Source: DASXYG01 sp036502625 (GTDB taxonomy: Bacteria > Actinomycetota > Actinomycetes > Streptosporangiales > Streptosporangiaceae). Taken from it: 64,000 nucleotides of DNA. The stretch is from assembly GCA_036502625.1 (NCBI GenBank), contig DASXYG010000007.1, positions 1-64,000 on the forward strand, written 5' to 3'. Under the pieces are notes generated by a model that had not been told where the DNA came from, ran no database searches, and worked only from the letters and a program-made list of their open reading frames with translations. Shown here in pieces: positions 7,600 through 15,903 of this stretch. The position numbers were made by a program, and so were the translations under genes. How positions within the stretch are numbered: the first letter of the stretch is position 1; every line of letters begins with the position of its first letter.

Positions 7600-8399
7600 C
7601 CGCGCCGGAAACCCCCATCGAGACGTACCTGGACGCCGTGCTGGGCGAACTCCGCGGCCCGGCCCCGTCCATCCGCCGCATGCTCGCCGAAACCGAGACC
7701 CACCTCCGCGAGGCGGCCGACGCGGCGGAGGCGGACGGCCTCGACCGGGTCGCCGCCGAGCGTGCGGCCGTGGAGCGGTTCGGGGCGCCTGGGGAGGTGG
7801 CGCGGGCGGCGAACGAAGGAGCGGGCGTGCGTACGGTGCGGCATCTCGCGGTGCCGGGGGTGCTGGCCGCCGTACGGCTTGGCGCCGTGGGGCTGGTGGC
7901 GGTCGGTGTCACGGGGGTGGCGAGCGCCGGGCTGCGCGCCATGGCGGGCAGCGCGTACGTCTACGCGGACCCGTCCGGCGTCCGGCCGTCCGCGGCGTCG
8001 TGCGCCCACTGGATGGCCGCCCAGCCCGCGGCGCGCACCTGCGCCCAGGCCGCGGCGCTGGAGAACGCCTCCGACACGCTGCTCCTGCGCGGCGCCGCCG
8101 GAATCCTCGGCGTCCTGATCCTCGCGGTCCTGGCGCTCGCGCTGGGCCGTGGCCACGGCCGGCGCCTCCTGCGCGCCCTGCCGTCCGCCCTGGAGCCGAC
8201 CATCGGCGCGGCGCTGTTCCTGGCCGCGGGCGTCGCCATGCTCGCCCTCGGCCTCAGCGGCGCCCTGGTCACCGGCGCGGCCGGCACCACGTCCGGCGCG
8301 GGCCAGTGGCTGGCCTCCGGCGTGGTCGCGATCGCGGCCGCCCTCGCGTACGCGGCACTCCTGGTCCGCCGCGTCTCGGCCCCCATCCCCGCACGGTGA
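7596..8399 (+). CDS. Membrane protein with N-terminal permease-prefix (HAAS-like) domain
   Basis: 267 residues. The first 75 are a soluble helical domain (TPIETYLDAVLGELRG, then RMLAETETHLREAADAAEADG and ERFGAPGEVARA), as in the HAAS or permease-prefix domains that accompany PadR regulators. Four hydrophobic segments follow: LAVPGVLAAVRLGAVGLVAVG, LLLRGAAGILGVLILAVLAL, IGAALFLAAGVAMLALGLSG and LASGVVAIAAALAYAALLV. Its ATG lies within the padR stop (ATGA), and its own stop overlaps the next start (GTGA), so all three genes are probably co-translated. Function unknown; membrane stress sensing is a guess from the family. Confidence 0.8.
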   Translation: MTAPETPIETYLDAVLGELRGPAPSIRRMLAETETHLREAADAAEADGLDRVAAERAAVERFGAPGEVARAANEGAGVRTVRHLAVPGVLAAVRLGAVGLVAVGVTGVASAGLRAMAGSAYVYADPSGVRPSAASCAHWMAAQPAARTCAQAAALENASDTLLLRGAAGILGVLILAVLALALGRGHGRRLLRALPSALEPTIGAALFLAAGVAMLALGLSGALVTGAAGTTSGAGQWLASGVVAIAAALAYAALLVRRVSAPIPAR

Positions 8400-9613
8400 G
8401 CCACCCGGACGCCGCAGGACGCGGGCGGCCCCGGCGGTCGTGGCCGCGGCGGGTGGTGCGAAGGCTGGCGCTGAGTCTCGCGGCGGTGGTGGTGCTGGCC
8501 GGGGCGTACGTCGGTTACGCGAGCATCCGGCATGTGATGCCGCGGGAGCTGCCCGCGCCGACCGGGCGGTACGCGGTCGGGCGGGTCATGGCGGACTGGA
8601 CGGACACCGGGCGCGTCGACCCGCTGGCGCCGCGGCCGGGCGTGCGGCGCGAGCTGTCGGTCTGGCTCTGGTATCCGGCCGCGCGGACCCGCGGGCGCGC
8701 GGCCGCGTACGCGCCCGGCGCCTGGGCCGGGATGCACATCGCGGGGCTGCCGGGCCTGGGGGAGACCAGCTTCGCGGCCGTACGGGCGCACGCGCACGAC
8801 GGCGCGCGCGTCGCGGCCGGGAGGTTCCCCGTCGTGGTGCTCGAACCGGGGCTCGGCCAGGCCGCGCCGTTGTACACCACCATCGCGGAGAACCTGGCCA
8901 GCCACGGCTACCTGGTCGCCGGTGTCACCCCGACGTACAGCGCGAACCTGACCGTGCTGCACGGCCGGCCGGTGACGCGCACCCCGGCGGGCGACCCGCC
9001 CGACTCGGAGCTGGCGAACCCACGCCGTGCCGCCGCCCTGGAGGGCCGCCTGGTCTCCGTGTGGGCCGCTGACGCGCGGTTCGCCGCCGCCCGGGTGACC
9101 GCGCTGGGCCGTACGGGCCGGTTCGCCGGGCACGTGGACACGGCCAGGACCGCGTACGCCGGCCACTCCCTCGGCGGCGCGGCCTCACTGGAGGCGTGCC
9201 GTACGGACCGGCGCTGCGCGGGCGCCGCCGACCTCGACGGCGACCGGTCGGGCCCGGTCGCGCGGCGCGGGCTGCGGCACCCGATGCTGCTGCTCGGCAG
9301 CGAGAACTCGTGCGTGATCGGCGTCTGCCGCCCGGCGTCCGCACAGGACAGGTCCGCCAGGTCCACCGCGGCCGCGATGGTGGCCGCGAGCACCGGGCCG
9401 GTGTGGCGGCGGGCCATCGCCGGCACACAGCACTTCAACTTCAGCGACTTCGCCGCGTTCTCCTGGGCCGCGCCCGTACGCGCGCTGATGCCGCTGGGGC
9501 CCATCGACGGCGCACGGGGCCTGCGGATCACCAACGGCTACGTCACCGCGTTCGCCGACCACGTCCTGCGCGGCGCAACGGCCGCTCCGCTGGGATCCCC
9601 GGTGGCCCGCTGA
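8396..9613 (+). CDS. Membrane-anchored alpha/beta hydrolase, PAF-acetylhydrolase-like
   Basis: 405 residues. An N-terminal arginine-rich stretch and the hydrophobic segment LALSLAAVVVLAGAYVGYAS (about residues 23-42) suggest a signal anchor with an outward catalytic domain. The strand FPVVVLEPGLGQ and the nucleophile elbow AGHSLGGAAS, together with the late histidine in TQHFNFSDFA, match the platelet-activating factor acetylhydrolase / isoform II-like lipases. It probably hydrolyses lipid or short ester substrates outside the membrane. The GTG start overlaps the preceding stop by 4 bases. Several cysteines (ACRTDRRCAG, NSCVIGVC) may form disulfides, consistent with export. A strong hairpin follows 5 bases after the stop. 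Confidence 0.82.
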   Translation: MSHPDAAGRGRPRRSWPRRVVRRLALSLAAVVVLAGAYVGYASIRHVMPRELPAPTGRYAVGRVMADWTDTGRVDPLAPRPGVRRELSVWLWYPAARTRGRAAAYAPGAWAGMHIAGLPGLGETSFAAVRAHAHDGARVAAGRFPVVVLEPGLGQAAPLYTTIAENLASHGYLVAGVTPTYSANLTVLHGRPVTRTPAGDPPDSELANPRRAAALEGRLVSVWAADARFAAARVTALGRTGRFAGHVDTARTAYAGHSLGGAASLEACRTDRRCAGAADLDGDRSGPVARRGLRHPMLLLGSENSCVIGVCRPASAQDRSARSTAAAMVAASTGPVWRRAIAGTQHFNFSDFAAFSWAAPVRALMPLGPIDGARGLRITNGYVTAFADHVLRGATAAPLGSPVAR

Positions 9614-9617
9614 AGCC

Positions 9618-9652
9618 GCGCGTCCCCCGGCCACGGCGGCCGGGGGACGCGC
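9618..9652. terminator. Bidirectional hairpin terminator
   Basis: A perfect 15-bp stem (GCGCGTCCCCCGGCC with its reverse complement, 5-base loop) between two convergent genes. There is no strong U-tract, as is common in high-GC actinobacteria. Confidence 0.8.
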
Positions 9653-9664
9653 GTACGAGGGGGT

Positions 9665-10306
9665 TCAGCAGGTGTCGAGCATGCTTCCGAGCGCGGTGAC
9701 CTCGGCCTGGTCGGCGGTCAGCTTCCACTGGTACTTCACGTCGACCCAGGCGCGGGCGTACATGCAGTAGAAGCCCGTGTTCGGCGGCTTCCACTGCGCC
9801 GGGTCCTTGTCGCCCTTCTCCTGGTTGACGTTGTCGGTGACGGCCCACAGTTGCGCGTGGGTGAGGTCGTTGGCGTAGTCCTGGCGCTTCGCGGTGGTCC
9901 AGGTGCTCGCGCCGGAGCGCCACGCCTGGGCCAGCGGCACCATGTGGTCGATGTCGACGTCGGACGGCTTGGTCCAAACGCCGTCGTCGTACGGCGACTT
10001 CCACGTGCCGGACGTCGGGTAGCAGTCGCTGCCCGCCTGGACGTTCTCGCCGTCGCGCTTCAGCACGACCTCGCGGGTGTCGCAGTTGTTCCCCTGGTCG
10101 ATCCAGTGCGGGAACTTGTCGCGCGAGTAGCCGCTCTCGGAGCCCTCAGGGGCCACCGTCAGCGCGGCCAGCTCGGTGCGGGCGGTCGCGGCGTCCGGCG
10201 GGGTGGGCGGCGCGGCCGCGGCGGGTCCGCCGGACACGACGCCGACGCCCACCAGCAGGCCGGCCATGGCGGTGGCCGCGGCGGCCCTTCTCAGTCGGTG
10301 ATGCAC
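9665..10306 (-). CDS. Secreted HNH endonuclease (DUF1524/GmrSD-like)
   Basis: 213 residues. An N-terminal signal peptide (arginines followed by AAAATAMAGLLVGVGVVSGG and a PAAAA cleavage region) indicates export. The nuclease core is DVDIDHMVPLAQAWRSGAS, the characteristic His-containing HNH motif of the family, followed by THAQLWAVTDNVNQEKGDKDP, where N and K residues complete the metal site. Four cysteines can form extracellular disulfides. Secreted proteins of this family are thought to degrade external DNA. Start chosen at the GTG at 10306, which has GAGGAGG just upstream; an earlier in-frame start would put charged residues before the signal peptide. It faces the hydrolase gene across the terminator. 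Confidence 0.9.
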   Translation of the reverse strand: MHHRLRRAAAATAMAGLLVGVGVVSGGPAAAAPPTPPDAATARTELAALTVAPEGSESGYSRDKFPHWIDQGNNCDTREVVLKRDGENVQAGSDCYPTSGTWKSPYDDGVWTKPSDVDIDHMVPLAQAWRSGASTWTTAKRQDYANDLTHAQLWAVTDNVNQEKGDKDPAQWKPPNTGFYCMYARAWVDVKYQWKLTADQAEVTALGSMLDTC

Positions 10307-10422
10307 TTCGTCCTCCTCAATCCAGGCCCGCTCCCCGGTGAGGATCACCAATGAGTCTCAACGCCAGGTGACCCGAATGTGAAGAGTCCCCGACCCGCCG
10401 CGGCCACTACCGGTCAGTCACC

Positions 10423-12051
10423 TCACCGGCCGAAGGCCATGAGGACCGCCCCCTTGTCGTTCGGGTACGGCGTGAACGCGTAGCCGGACTGGACGTACAC
10501 CATGCCGTGCGCGACCACCGCGCCGCCGCCGCCGGCCAGCGCGCCGCCGCGGCCCACCTGGCCGTTCACGCCGGTGACGTCCCGCATCGTGTCGTACGCC
10601 CAGAGCACCTTGCCCGTACGGGCGGAGTACGCGCGCATCTTGCCGTCCATGCCGCCCTCCCACACGACGCCCGGCGTGCTGGTCACCGCCGGCGTGTAGC
10701 CGCGCTGGCAGACCTTCGGGTACGCCGCGGCGCCGCCGGTCGTGCAGCCGTCCGCGGGCGCGGGCGCCTTCCAGATGACGTGGCCGGTCGCCGGGTCGAT
10801 CGCGAACAGCGTGCCGGGGTCCGCCATGTACGTCGCGATGTACAGCCGGCGGCCGTCATAGCTCGACCCCCACTGGATGCCCGACAGGCCGCCGCTCGGC
10901 ATCGGCTTGGACAACTGCCGCTGCCAGACGATCTTGCCGGTGCGCGCGTCGAGCACGTGGTAGACGCCCGCCTTCTGGCCGATGCCGACCAGCGGACGGC
11001 CGCCCGCGCGGAACAGGTTCGGCGCCGCGCCGAGGTCGAAGTCCAGCGCGGTGCCGTCGGGGAGGTTCGGGCAGTACTTCTTGTCCTCCTCCGACTGCGG
11101 GTTGCATTCCGCGCGCCAGGTGTCGACGTCGGTCATCTTCCGCGTCCAGCGCGCCCGGCCCGTCGCGGTGTCCAGCGCGAGGACGGAGTCGAAGTGGCCG
11201 CCGCTGCCGGTGTAGTTCTGGCCGGTGCCGACGTACAGGGTGCGCGTGCGCGGGTCGACGGACGGCGTGCTCCACACGCCGCCGCCGGACGGCGCGTACT
11301 TCGCCACGCCGTTCGGCCACGTGCCCGTCCTCCGCGGCTTGGGCACCGTGTAGTGCCGCCAGGCGACCTTCCCCGTGTCGGCGTTCACGGCGTCGACGTG
11401 GCCGCGGAACGTGCAGCACGGGAACGTCTTGCCGAGGACGTTCTGGCCGCTGGAGACCCCGACGTAGACGCGGCCGCCGTAGACGATCGGCGAGCTGGTC
11501 ACGATGGCGCTGACCTCGGTGTCCAGCCGGGTCGCCCACGCCAGTTCCCCGGTGCGCTGATCTACGGCGTACAGGTAGCCGCGGGTGTCGCCGAAGTAGA
11601 CCTTGCCGCGCGCCACCGCCGGGCCGTCCTGCACCTGCGGGGCGTCGGCGCCGCCGCCGACCGAGGCGAGGTCGAAGCTCCAGCGCGCCGCGCCCGTACG
11701 GGCGTCGCGCGCGTACAGCTTGCCGTCGGGGCCGCCGAAGTAGATCCCGCCCGCGGTGACGGCCGGCTGGCTGCGCGGCGTGCCCGCCTTCTGCGGGTAC
11801 GTGAACGCCCACTTCAGCTTGAGGCCGCCGACGTCGCCCGGCGTGATGCGGTGCTCGAAGCCGTTGAACCGGGAGCCGAGCGGGTCGTGCTGCCAGGTCG
11901 GCCAGTCGCCGGGCATCGGCCGGGACGCCGCCCCCGCGGGCGTCCCGGCCGTGCTCGCCGCCCCCGTACCGAGGACGACGAGCGAGGCGGCCAGTAATGA
12001 CGCGGAAAGGGCGAGGAATCTCCGGACCCGGCCGCGCGGGATGACGCGCAT
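10423..12051 (-). CDS. Secreted PQQ-type beta-propeller dehydrogenase (polyvinyl-alcohol-dehydrogenase-like)
   Basis: 542 residues. A signal peptide (RRFLALSASLLAASLVVLGTG) is followed by eight-bladed propeller repeats with recurring motifs such as GGIYFGGPDGKLYARDARTG, GKVYFGDTRGYLYAVDQRTG and GKMRAYSARTGKVLWAYDT, typical of quinoprotein alcohol dehydrogenases. A vicinal CC pair occurs in FPCCTFRGH, a feature of some PQQ enzymes that contact the cofactor. No cytochrome c haem motif (CxxCH) is present, so an external electron acceptor would be needed. No PQQ biosynthesis gene is in the window. The start at 12051 has a GGAGAAGGAG ribosome site. It could also be a non-enzymatic propeller; substrate unknown. 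Confidence 0.82.
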   Translation of the reverse strand: MRVIPRGRVRRFLALSASLLAASLVVLGTGAASTAGTPAGAASRPMPGDWPTWQHDPLGSRFNGFEHRITPGDVGGLKLKWAFTYPQKAGTPRSQPAVTAGGIYFGGPDGKLYARDARTGAARWSFDLASVGGGADAPQVQDGPAVARGKVYFGDTRGYLYAVDQRTGELAWATRLDTEVSAIVTSSPIVYGGRVYVGVSSGQNVLGKTFPCCTFRGHVDAVNADTGKVAWRHYTVPKPRRTGTWPNGVAKYAPSGGGVWSTPSVDPRTRTLYVGTGQNYTGSGGHFDSVLALDTATGRARWTRKMTDVDTWRAECNPQSEEDKKYCPNLPDGTALDFDLGAAPNLFRAGGRPLVGIGQKAGVYHVLDARTGKIVWQRQLSKPMPSGGLSGIQWGSSYDGRRLYIATYMADPGTLFAIDPATGHVIWKAPAPADGCTTGGAAAYPKVCQRGYTPAVTSTPGVVWEGGMDGKMRAYSARTGKVLWAYDTMRDVTGVNGQVGRGGALAGGGGAVVAHGMVYVQSGYAFTPYPNDKGAVLMAFGR

Positions 12052-12166
12052 GTCCTTCTCCTTCTCCTGATGCGCACAGCGTGTGCGCGATTCGGAACCC
12101 ACCGTGCCGACGTCCGGACGCAGGCCGCTACGGCCACCAGGCGCGAATGGGATAGACGAAAGTCGG

Positions 12167-12808
12167 TTAGCGGTCGCCGGGGATCAGCAGGCCCTGGTCG
12201 TACGCCGCCGCCACCGCGGCCGCGCGGTCGTTGACGTCGAGCTTCGCGTAGATGTGCAGCAGGTGGGTCTTGACGGTGGCCTCGCTGATGAACAGCCGGG
12301 CCGCCGCCTCCTTGTTCGTCGAGCCGCGCGCGATGAGGCCCAGGACGTCCAGCTCGCGGCGGCTCAGCGGTTCGCGCGCGGGGCCGCGCATCCGGCCCAT
12401 CAGCTTCGTCGCCACCGACGGCGCCAGCACCGACTCACCGCGCGCCGCCGCGCGCACGGCGCGGGTCAGCTCCTCCGGGTGCGCGTCCTTCAGCAGGTAG
12501 CCGGTCGCGCCCGCCTCGATGGCCGGCAGGACGTCGCTGTCGGTGTCGTACGTGGTGAGCACCAGCACACGCGCCGCCACGCCGCGCGCGGCCAGCGCCT
12601 TGATCGCGCCGACGCCGTCGGTGCCCGGCATGCGCAGGTCCATCAGCACGACGTCGGGCTCCAGCGCGGTCGCCATGTCGACGGCGTGCGCGCCGTCCTC
12701 GGCCTCGCCGACCACCTCGACGTCGGGGTCGGCGTCGAACATGCCGCGCAGGCCGTCCCGCACGATCGGGTGGTCGTCGGCGATGAGCAGCCGGATCGGC
12801 GCGCTCAT
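12167..12808 (-). CDS. NarL/FixJ-type two-component response regulator
   Basis: 213 residues. The receiver domain (residues 4-118) has the acidic pair DD at 11-12, the phospho-acceptor Asp57 in VVLMDLRMPGTDG, Thr in VLVLTTYDTD and the Lys in YLLKDAHPEE. The output domain is a LuxR-type HTH (LSRRELDVLGLIARGSTNKE, then LFISEATVKTHLLHIYAKL). Its start overlaps the stop of the upstream kinase gene by 4 bases (ATGA), so the pair is translationally coupled. The kinase is preceded by an ABC-2 exporter on the same strand, which the regulator probably controls, as in many bacterial drug- or stress-responsive export modules. Confidence 0.95.
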   Translation of the reverse strand: MSAPIRLLIADDHPIVRDGLRGMFDADPDVEVVGEAEDGAHAVDMATALEPDVVLMDLRMPGTDGVGAIKALAARGVAARVLVLTTYDTDSDVLPAIEAGATGYLLKDAHPEELTRAVRAAARGESVLAPSVATKLMGRMRGPAREPLSRRELDVLGLIARGSTNKEAAARLFISEATVKTHLLHIYAKLDVNDRAAAVAAAYDQGLLIPGDR

Positions 12809-14079
12809 CCGGCACCGCCCACGGGCACGGCGGGGACGCTCGCGGAGATCGCGGTGCCGCCGCCCGGCTCGGACTCGATGTCGAGCCGCCCGGTCAGCCG
12901 CCGCATCCGCTGCCGCATCGCCGTCAGCCCGAACCCGCCCTCGCCGTCGCTCCGGCAGGGCAGCGCGGGGTCGAAGCCCACGCCGTCGTCGCGCACGTCC
13001 AGCGTCACCACGTCCTCCATGTACGAAAGCGTCAGCCCCACCCGCGACGCGGCCGCATGCTTCGCCACGTTCGCCAGGGCCTCCTGTGTCGTGCGCAGCA
13101 GCGCCGTCTCCACCGCGGGGTGCAGCGGCCGCGCGTCACCGGTCGTGGTGACGTCCGCGCGCACGCCGTGCATCGCCGACCACTGCACGGCGGTGTCCGC
13201 GATGGCCTCGGGCAGCCGCGCGTGCTCCAGCGCCTCCGGGCGTACGGCGTGCACCGTACGGCGGGCCTCGGCGAGGCTGTCGCGGGCCAGCTTCGCGGCG
13301 GTGTCGAGGTGGCGGCGCCACGTCTCCGGCCGCTCGGCGGACCGCTGCGCCGCCTGCACCTGCGTGATGATGCCCGCCAGCCCCTGCGCCAGGGTGTCGT
13401 GGATCTCGCGCGCCATGCGCTGCCGCTCGTCGGTGATGCCGGCCTCACGCGCCTGGACGAGGAGCTGGGCGTGCAGCCCGGCGTTCTCCTCCATGGCCTC
13501 CTCGAGCAGCCGGTTGGCGTCGGTCAGCTCGGCCAGCGCCTGCTTGCGCTGCTCGTTGCGCACGTTCGTGATCCAGCCGACGAGCAGCATGCCCCCGGCG
13601 AGCGCGATGTTGAACACCGCGACCCCGCCCCAGAGCAGCAGGACGGGCGCCGTGAGGTGCCGCAGCGACGAGGGGCCGCCGATCTGCGAGGCCGCCGCGA
13701 TCATCGCCGTGGCCACCACCCCGAACGCGCGCCACCGGCCCGGCAGGTACTCCAGGTAGAGGTAGCCGCTGAAGGCGAAGAACCCGTACCACGGCGACAA
13801 CCCCACCAGCACCGCGGCGAACCCCAGCAGCCCGGCGTACGCCACCACCCGCAGCACCGGGCGGGCGTCCCAGCCCGGGTGCAGGGTGAACATCCACAGC
13901 ATCCACACCAGCGCCACCACCGACACGGCCACCGCGATCCGGACGTCCGGCCAGTACGGCTCCCGGGCGACGAACGTGACGAACGTCGAGATCGCCAGGC
14001 CGAAGTACGGGATCGCCTGCAGGCCGCGCGTCATGTGCCGGTCGAGCAGATCGACGGGTGGTGCGGCGGGCATCGGCAT
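12805..14079 (-). CDS. Sensor histidine kinase (HisKA_3 type)
   Basis: 424 residues. The N-terminal half has about five or six membrane segments (for example VRIAVAVSVVALVWMLWMFTL and LLLWGGVAVFNIALAGGMLLV). A coiled-coil linker follows (residues 172-210), then the HisKA_3 dimerisation domain with the phospho-acceptor His227 in RMAREIHDTLAQGL, and the ATPase domain with the N box TTQEALANVAKHAAA and the G box DVRDDGVGFDP. There is almost no extracellular loop, so it probably senses a membrane-level signal. Two in-frame ATGs lie at 14079 and 14073. It is followed by its response regulator and preceded 8 bases upstream by the ABC permease gene. Confidence 0.93.
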   Translation of the reverse strand: MPMPAAPPVDLLDRHMTRGLQAIPYFGLAISTFVTFVAREPYWPDVRIAVAVSVVALVWMLWMFTLHPGWDARPVLRVVAYAGLLGFAAVLVGLSPWYGFFAFSGYLYLEYLPGRWRAFGVVATAMIAAASQIGGPSSLRHLTAPVLLLWGGVAVFNIALAGGMLLVGWITNVRNEQRKQALAELTDANRLLEEAMEENAGLHAQLLVQAREAGITDERQRMAREIHDTLAQGLAGIITQVQAAQRSAERPETWRRHLDTAAKLARDSLAEARRTVHAVRPEALEHARLPEAIADTAVQWSAMHGVRADVTTTGDARPLHPAVETALLRTTQEALANVAKHAAASRVGLTLSYMEDVVTLDVRDDGVGFDPALPCRSDGEGGFGLTAMRQRMRRLTGRLDIESEPGGGTAISASVPAVPVGGAG

Positions 14080-14087
14080 CGTCGCTC

Positions 14088-14828
14088 CTACGACCAGCGG
14101 AAGAACCGGGCGGCCAGCGCCCCGGCGACGACCGCGTATCCGGCCATTATGACCAGGTGCAGCGGATGCACCGGATCGCCGAGCCAGGCCGCGCGCACCG
14201 CCTGGATGGACGCGCCGAGCGGCGTGAAGTCGCTGACCCGCCGCATGAACTCCGGCATGGCGCTCCACGGGATGTAGAACCCGGCGAAGAACAGGCTCGG
14301 GAACATGGTGATCATGCCGATGCCGTTGCCGGCGCGCGCGCTCGGCGCCAGCGCGGCGATCAGCAGCCCGACCCCGAAGATCGCGCCCACGGCCAGGGCG
14401 AACGCCACGACGAACATGAGCGGGTCGGCCGGCGGCGCCACGCCGAACAGCAGCGCGCCGAGCACCAGCAGCACGACGGTCGCGAAGCAGGCGGTCAGCA
14501 CGTTGACCACGAGCTGCGCGCCGAGCAGCGCGGCCGGCGGCGCCGGGCTGGCCGACAGCCGCCGCAGGATGCCCTTCTCGCGGTACGTGGCCAGCGCCGT
14601 CGGCACGACCGTCAGGCCCATGATCGTCACGGCCAGCGTGACCGCGATCGAGGCGATGTACTGCCCGAGCGACAGGCCGCCATTGGCCGGGTCGGGCTTG
14701 GACACGCCGGGCGCCATGCCGAACCCGGCGAGCAGCGCGACCGGCAGCAGCAGGCCGAAGAGCACGACGGCCGGCTCGCGCCAGTGCAGCCGCAGCTCCA
14801 TGGCGGTGATCTTGGTGAAGGCGGACAC
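14088..14828 (-). CDS. ABC-2 type exporter permease
   Basis: 246 residues with six hydrophobic segments. It has the arrangement of ABC-2 permeases: a cytoplasmic N-terminus (SAFTKITAMELRLHWREP), the YREKGILRRLSASPAPPAALL amphipathic segment between TM2 and TM3, and the FFAGFYIPWSAMPEFMRRVSDFTPLG loop before the last helix. It would form the channel for the ATPase encoded 26 bases upstream. GTG start at 14828. Together with the kinase and regulator downstream, this makes a four-gene export and sensing unit. Substrate unknown; lipophilic antibiotics or cell-wall-active peptides are typical for this arrangement. Confidence 0.9.
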   Translation of the reverse strand: MSAFTKITAMELRLHWREPAVVLFGLLLPVALLAGFGMAPGVSKPDPANGGLSLGQYIASIAVTLAVTIMGLTVVPTALATYREKGILRRLSASPAPPAALLGAQLVVNVLTACFATVVLLVLGALLFGVAPPADPLMFVVAFALAVGAIFGVGLLIAALAPSARAGNGIGMITMFPSLFFAGFYIPWSAMPEFMRRVSDFTPLGASIQAVRAAWLGDPVHPLHLVIMAGYAVVAGALAARFFRWS

Positions 14829-14854
14829 AGGGACTCCTCCGTACGGTGGGGGGC

Positions 14855-15763
14855 TCAGTCGATCCGGTGGCCGGTGATCGCGATGAACGCGTCGTCCAGG
14901 TCCGCGGCGTCCACCCGCAGGTCGGCCGCGACGATCTGGTTGCGGGCCAGCACGGACGTCACCGCGTGCAGCACGTTGCCGGTGCCGACGACGGTGATCT
15001 GCCGCCCGTCGCGCACGACCTCGCGCACGTCGGGCAGGTCGGTGAGCATCCGGTCCTCCACCGGCGCGGACGGCCGGAACCTGATGCGCTGCTCGCCGCC
15101 GCCGACCCGCTGGACCAGCGCCTCGGGGGTGTCGAGCGCGGCCACCCGCCCGGAGTCGATCACCGCGACCCGGTCGCACAGCCGCTCGGCCTCCTCCATG
15201 AAGTGGGTGACCAGCACGACCGTGACGCCGCCGTCGCGGATGCGCTCGATCAGCGCCCAGGTGTCCCGCCGCGCCTGCGGGTCCAGGCCCGTCGTGAGCT
15301 CGTCGAGCACGGCGATCTCCGGGTTGCCGACCAGCGCGAGCGCGATCGAGAGCCGCTGCTTCTGCCCGCCGGAGAGCTTCCCGTAGCGGGTGTCGCGCTT
15401 CTCGGCGAGGCCCCATTCGTCGAGAAGCGCCCGCCAGTCGGCCGGGTGCTCGTAGAACGAGGCGTACATCTCCAGCGCCTCGCGCACCTTCATCTTCTCG
15501 GGCAGCTCGCTGGCCTGGAGCTGCACGCCCAGGCGGCGGCGCAGCCCGGCACGGTCGCGGCCCGGGTCGAGGCCCAGGACCCGGATGGTGCCCGAGTCGG
15601 GCGACCGCAGTCCGGCGACGCATTCGACGGTGGTGGTCTTGCCGGCGCCGTTCGGGCCGAGCACACCGAAGATCTCGCCGCGTTCGACGCTGAGCGACAC
15701 GTCGTCCACCGCGACGTGGTCGGAGTAGCTCTTGCGGAGGTTCGCGACCTCGATGACGTCCAT
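14855..15763 (-). CDS. ABC exporter ATP-binding protein
   Basis: 302 residues. The nucleotide-binding fold has Walker A GPNGAGKTTT (about residues 38-47), the Q loop in LGVQLQASELPEKM, the signature KLSGGQKQRLSIALAL, Walker B IAVLDELTTGLDP and the switch His in VTHFMEEAERL. Walker B ends in Asp-Glu as in active ATPases. A C-terminal extension of about 80 residues is typical of drug-efflux ATPases of the DrrA type. It begins at the ATG at 15763 and heads the exporter and two-component unit. The next gene upstream is an unrelated MFS gene 140 bases away on the same strand. Confidence 0.93.
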   Translation of the reverse strand: MDVIEVANLRKSYSDHVAVDDVSLSVERGEIFGVLGPNGAGKTTTVECVAGLRSPDSGTIRVLGLDPGRDRAGLRRRLGVQLQASELPEKMKVREALEMYASFYEHPADWRALLDEWGLAEKRDTRYGKLSGGQKQRLSIALALVGNPEIAVLDELTTGLDPQARRDTWALIERIRDGGVTVVLVTHFMEEAERLCDRVAVIDSGRVAALDTPEALVQRVGGGEQRIRFRPSAPVEDRMLTDLPDVREVVRDGRQITVVGTGNVLHAVTSVLARNQIVAADLRVDAADLDDAFIAITGHRID

Positions 15764-15903
15764 GCCCCGAGCCTCGCGTGCGCGGGCCACGACGCGGATC
15801 GCCCCACCGGCTGCGAACCCGGCCCCCGCCGGATGACCCCGTACGTCCACCGGCTGTGCGACCCCATCGGCCATTCGGTGGACCCCGGCCGCGGAGCCCC
15901 AGG

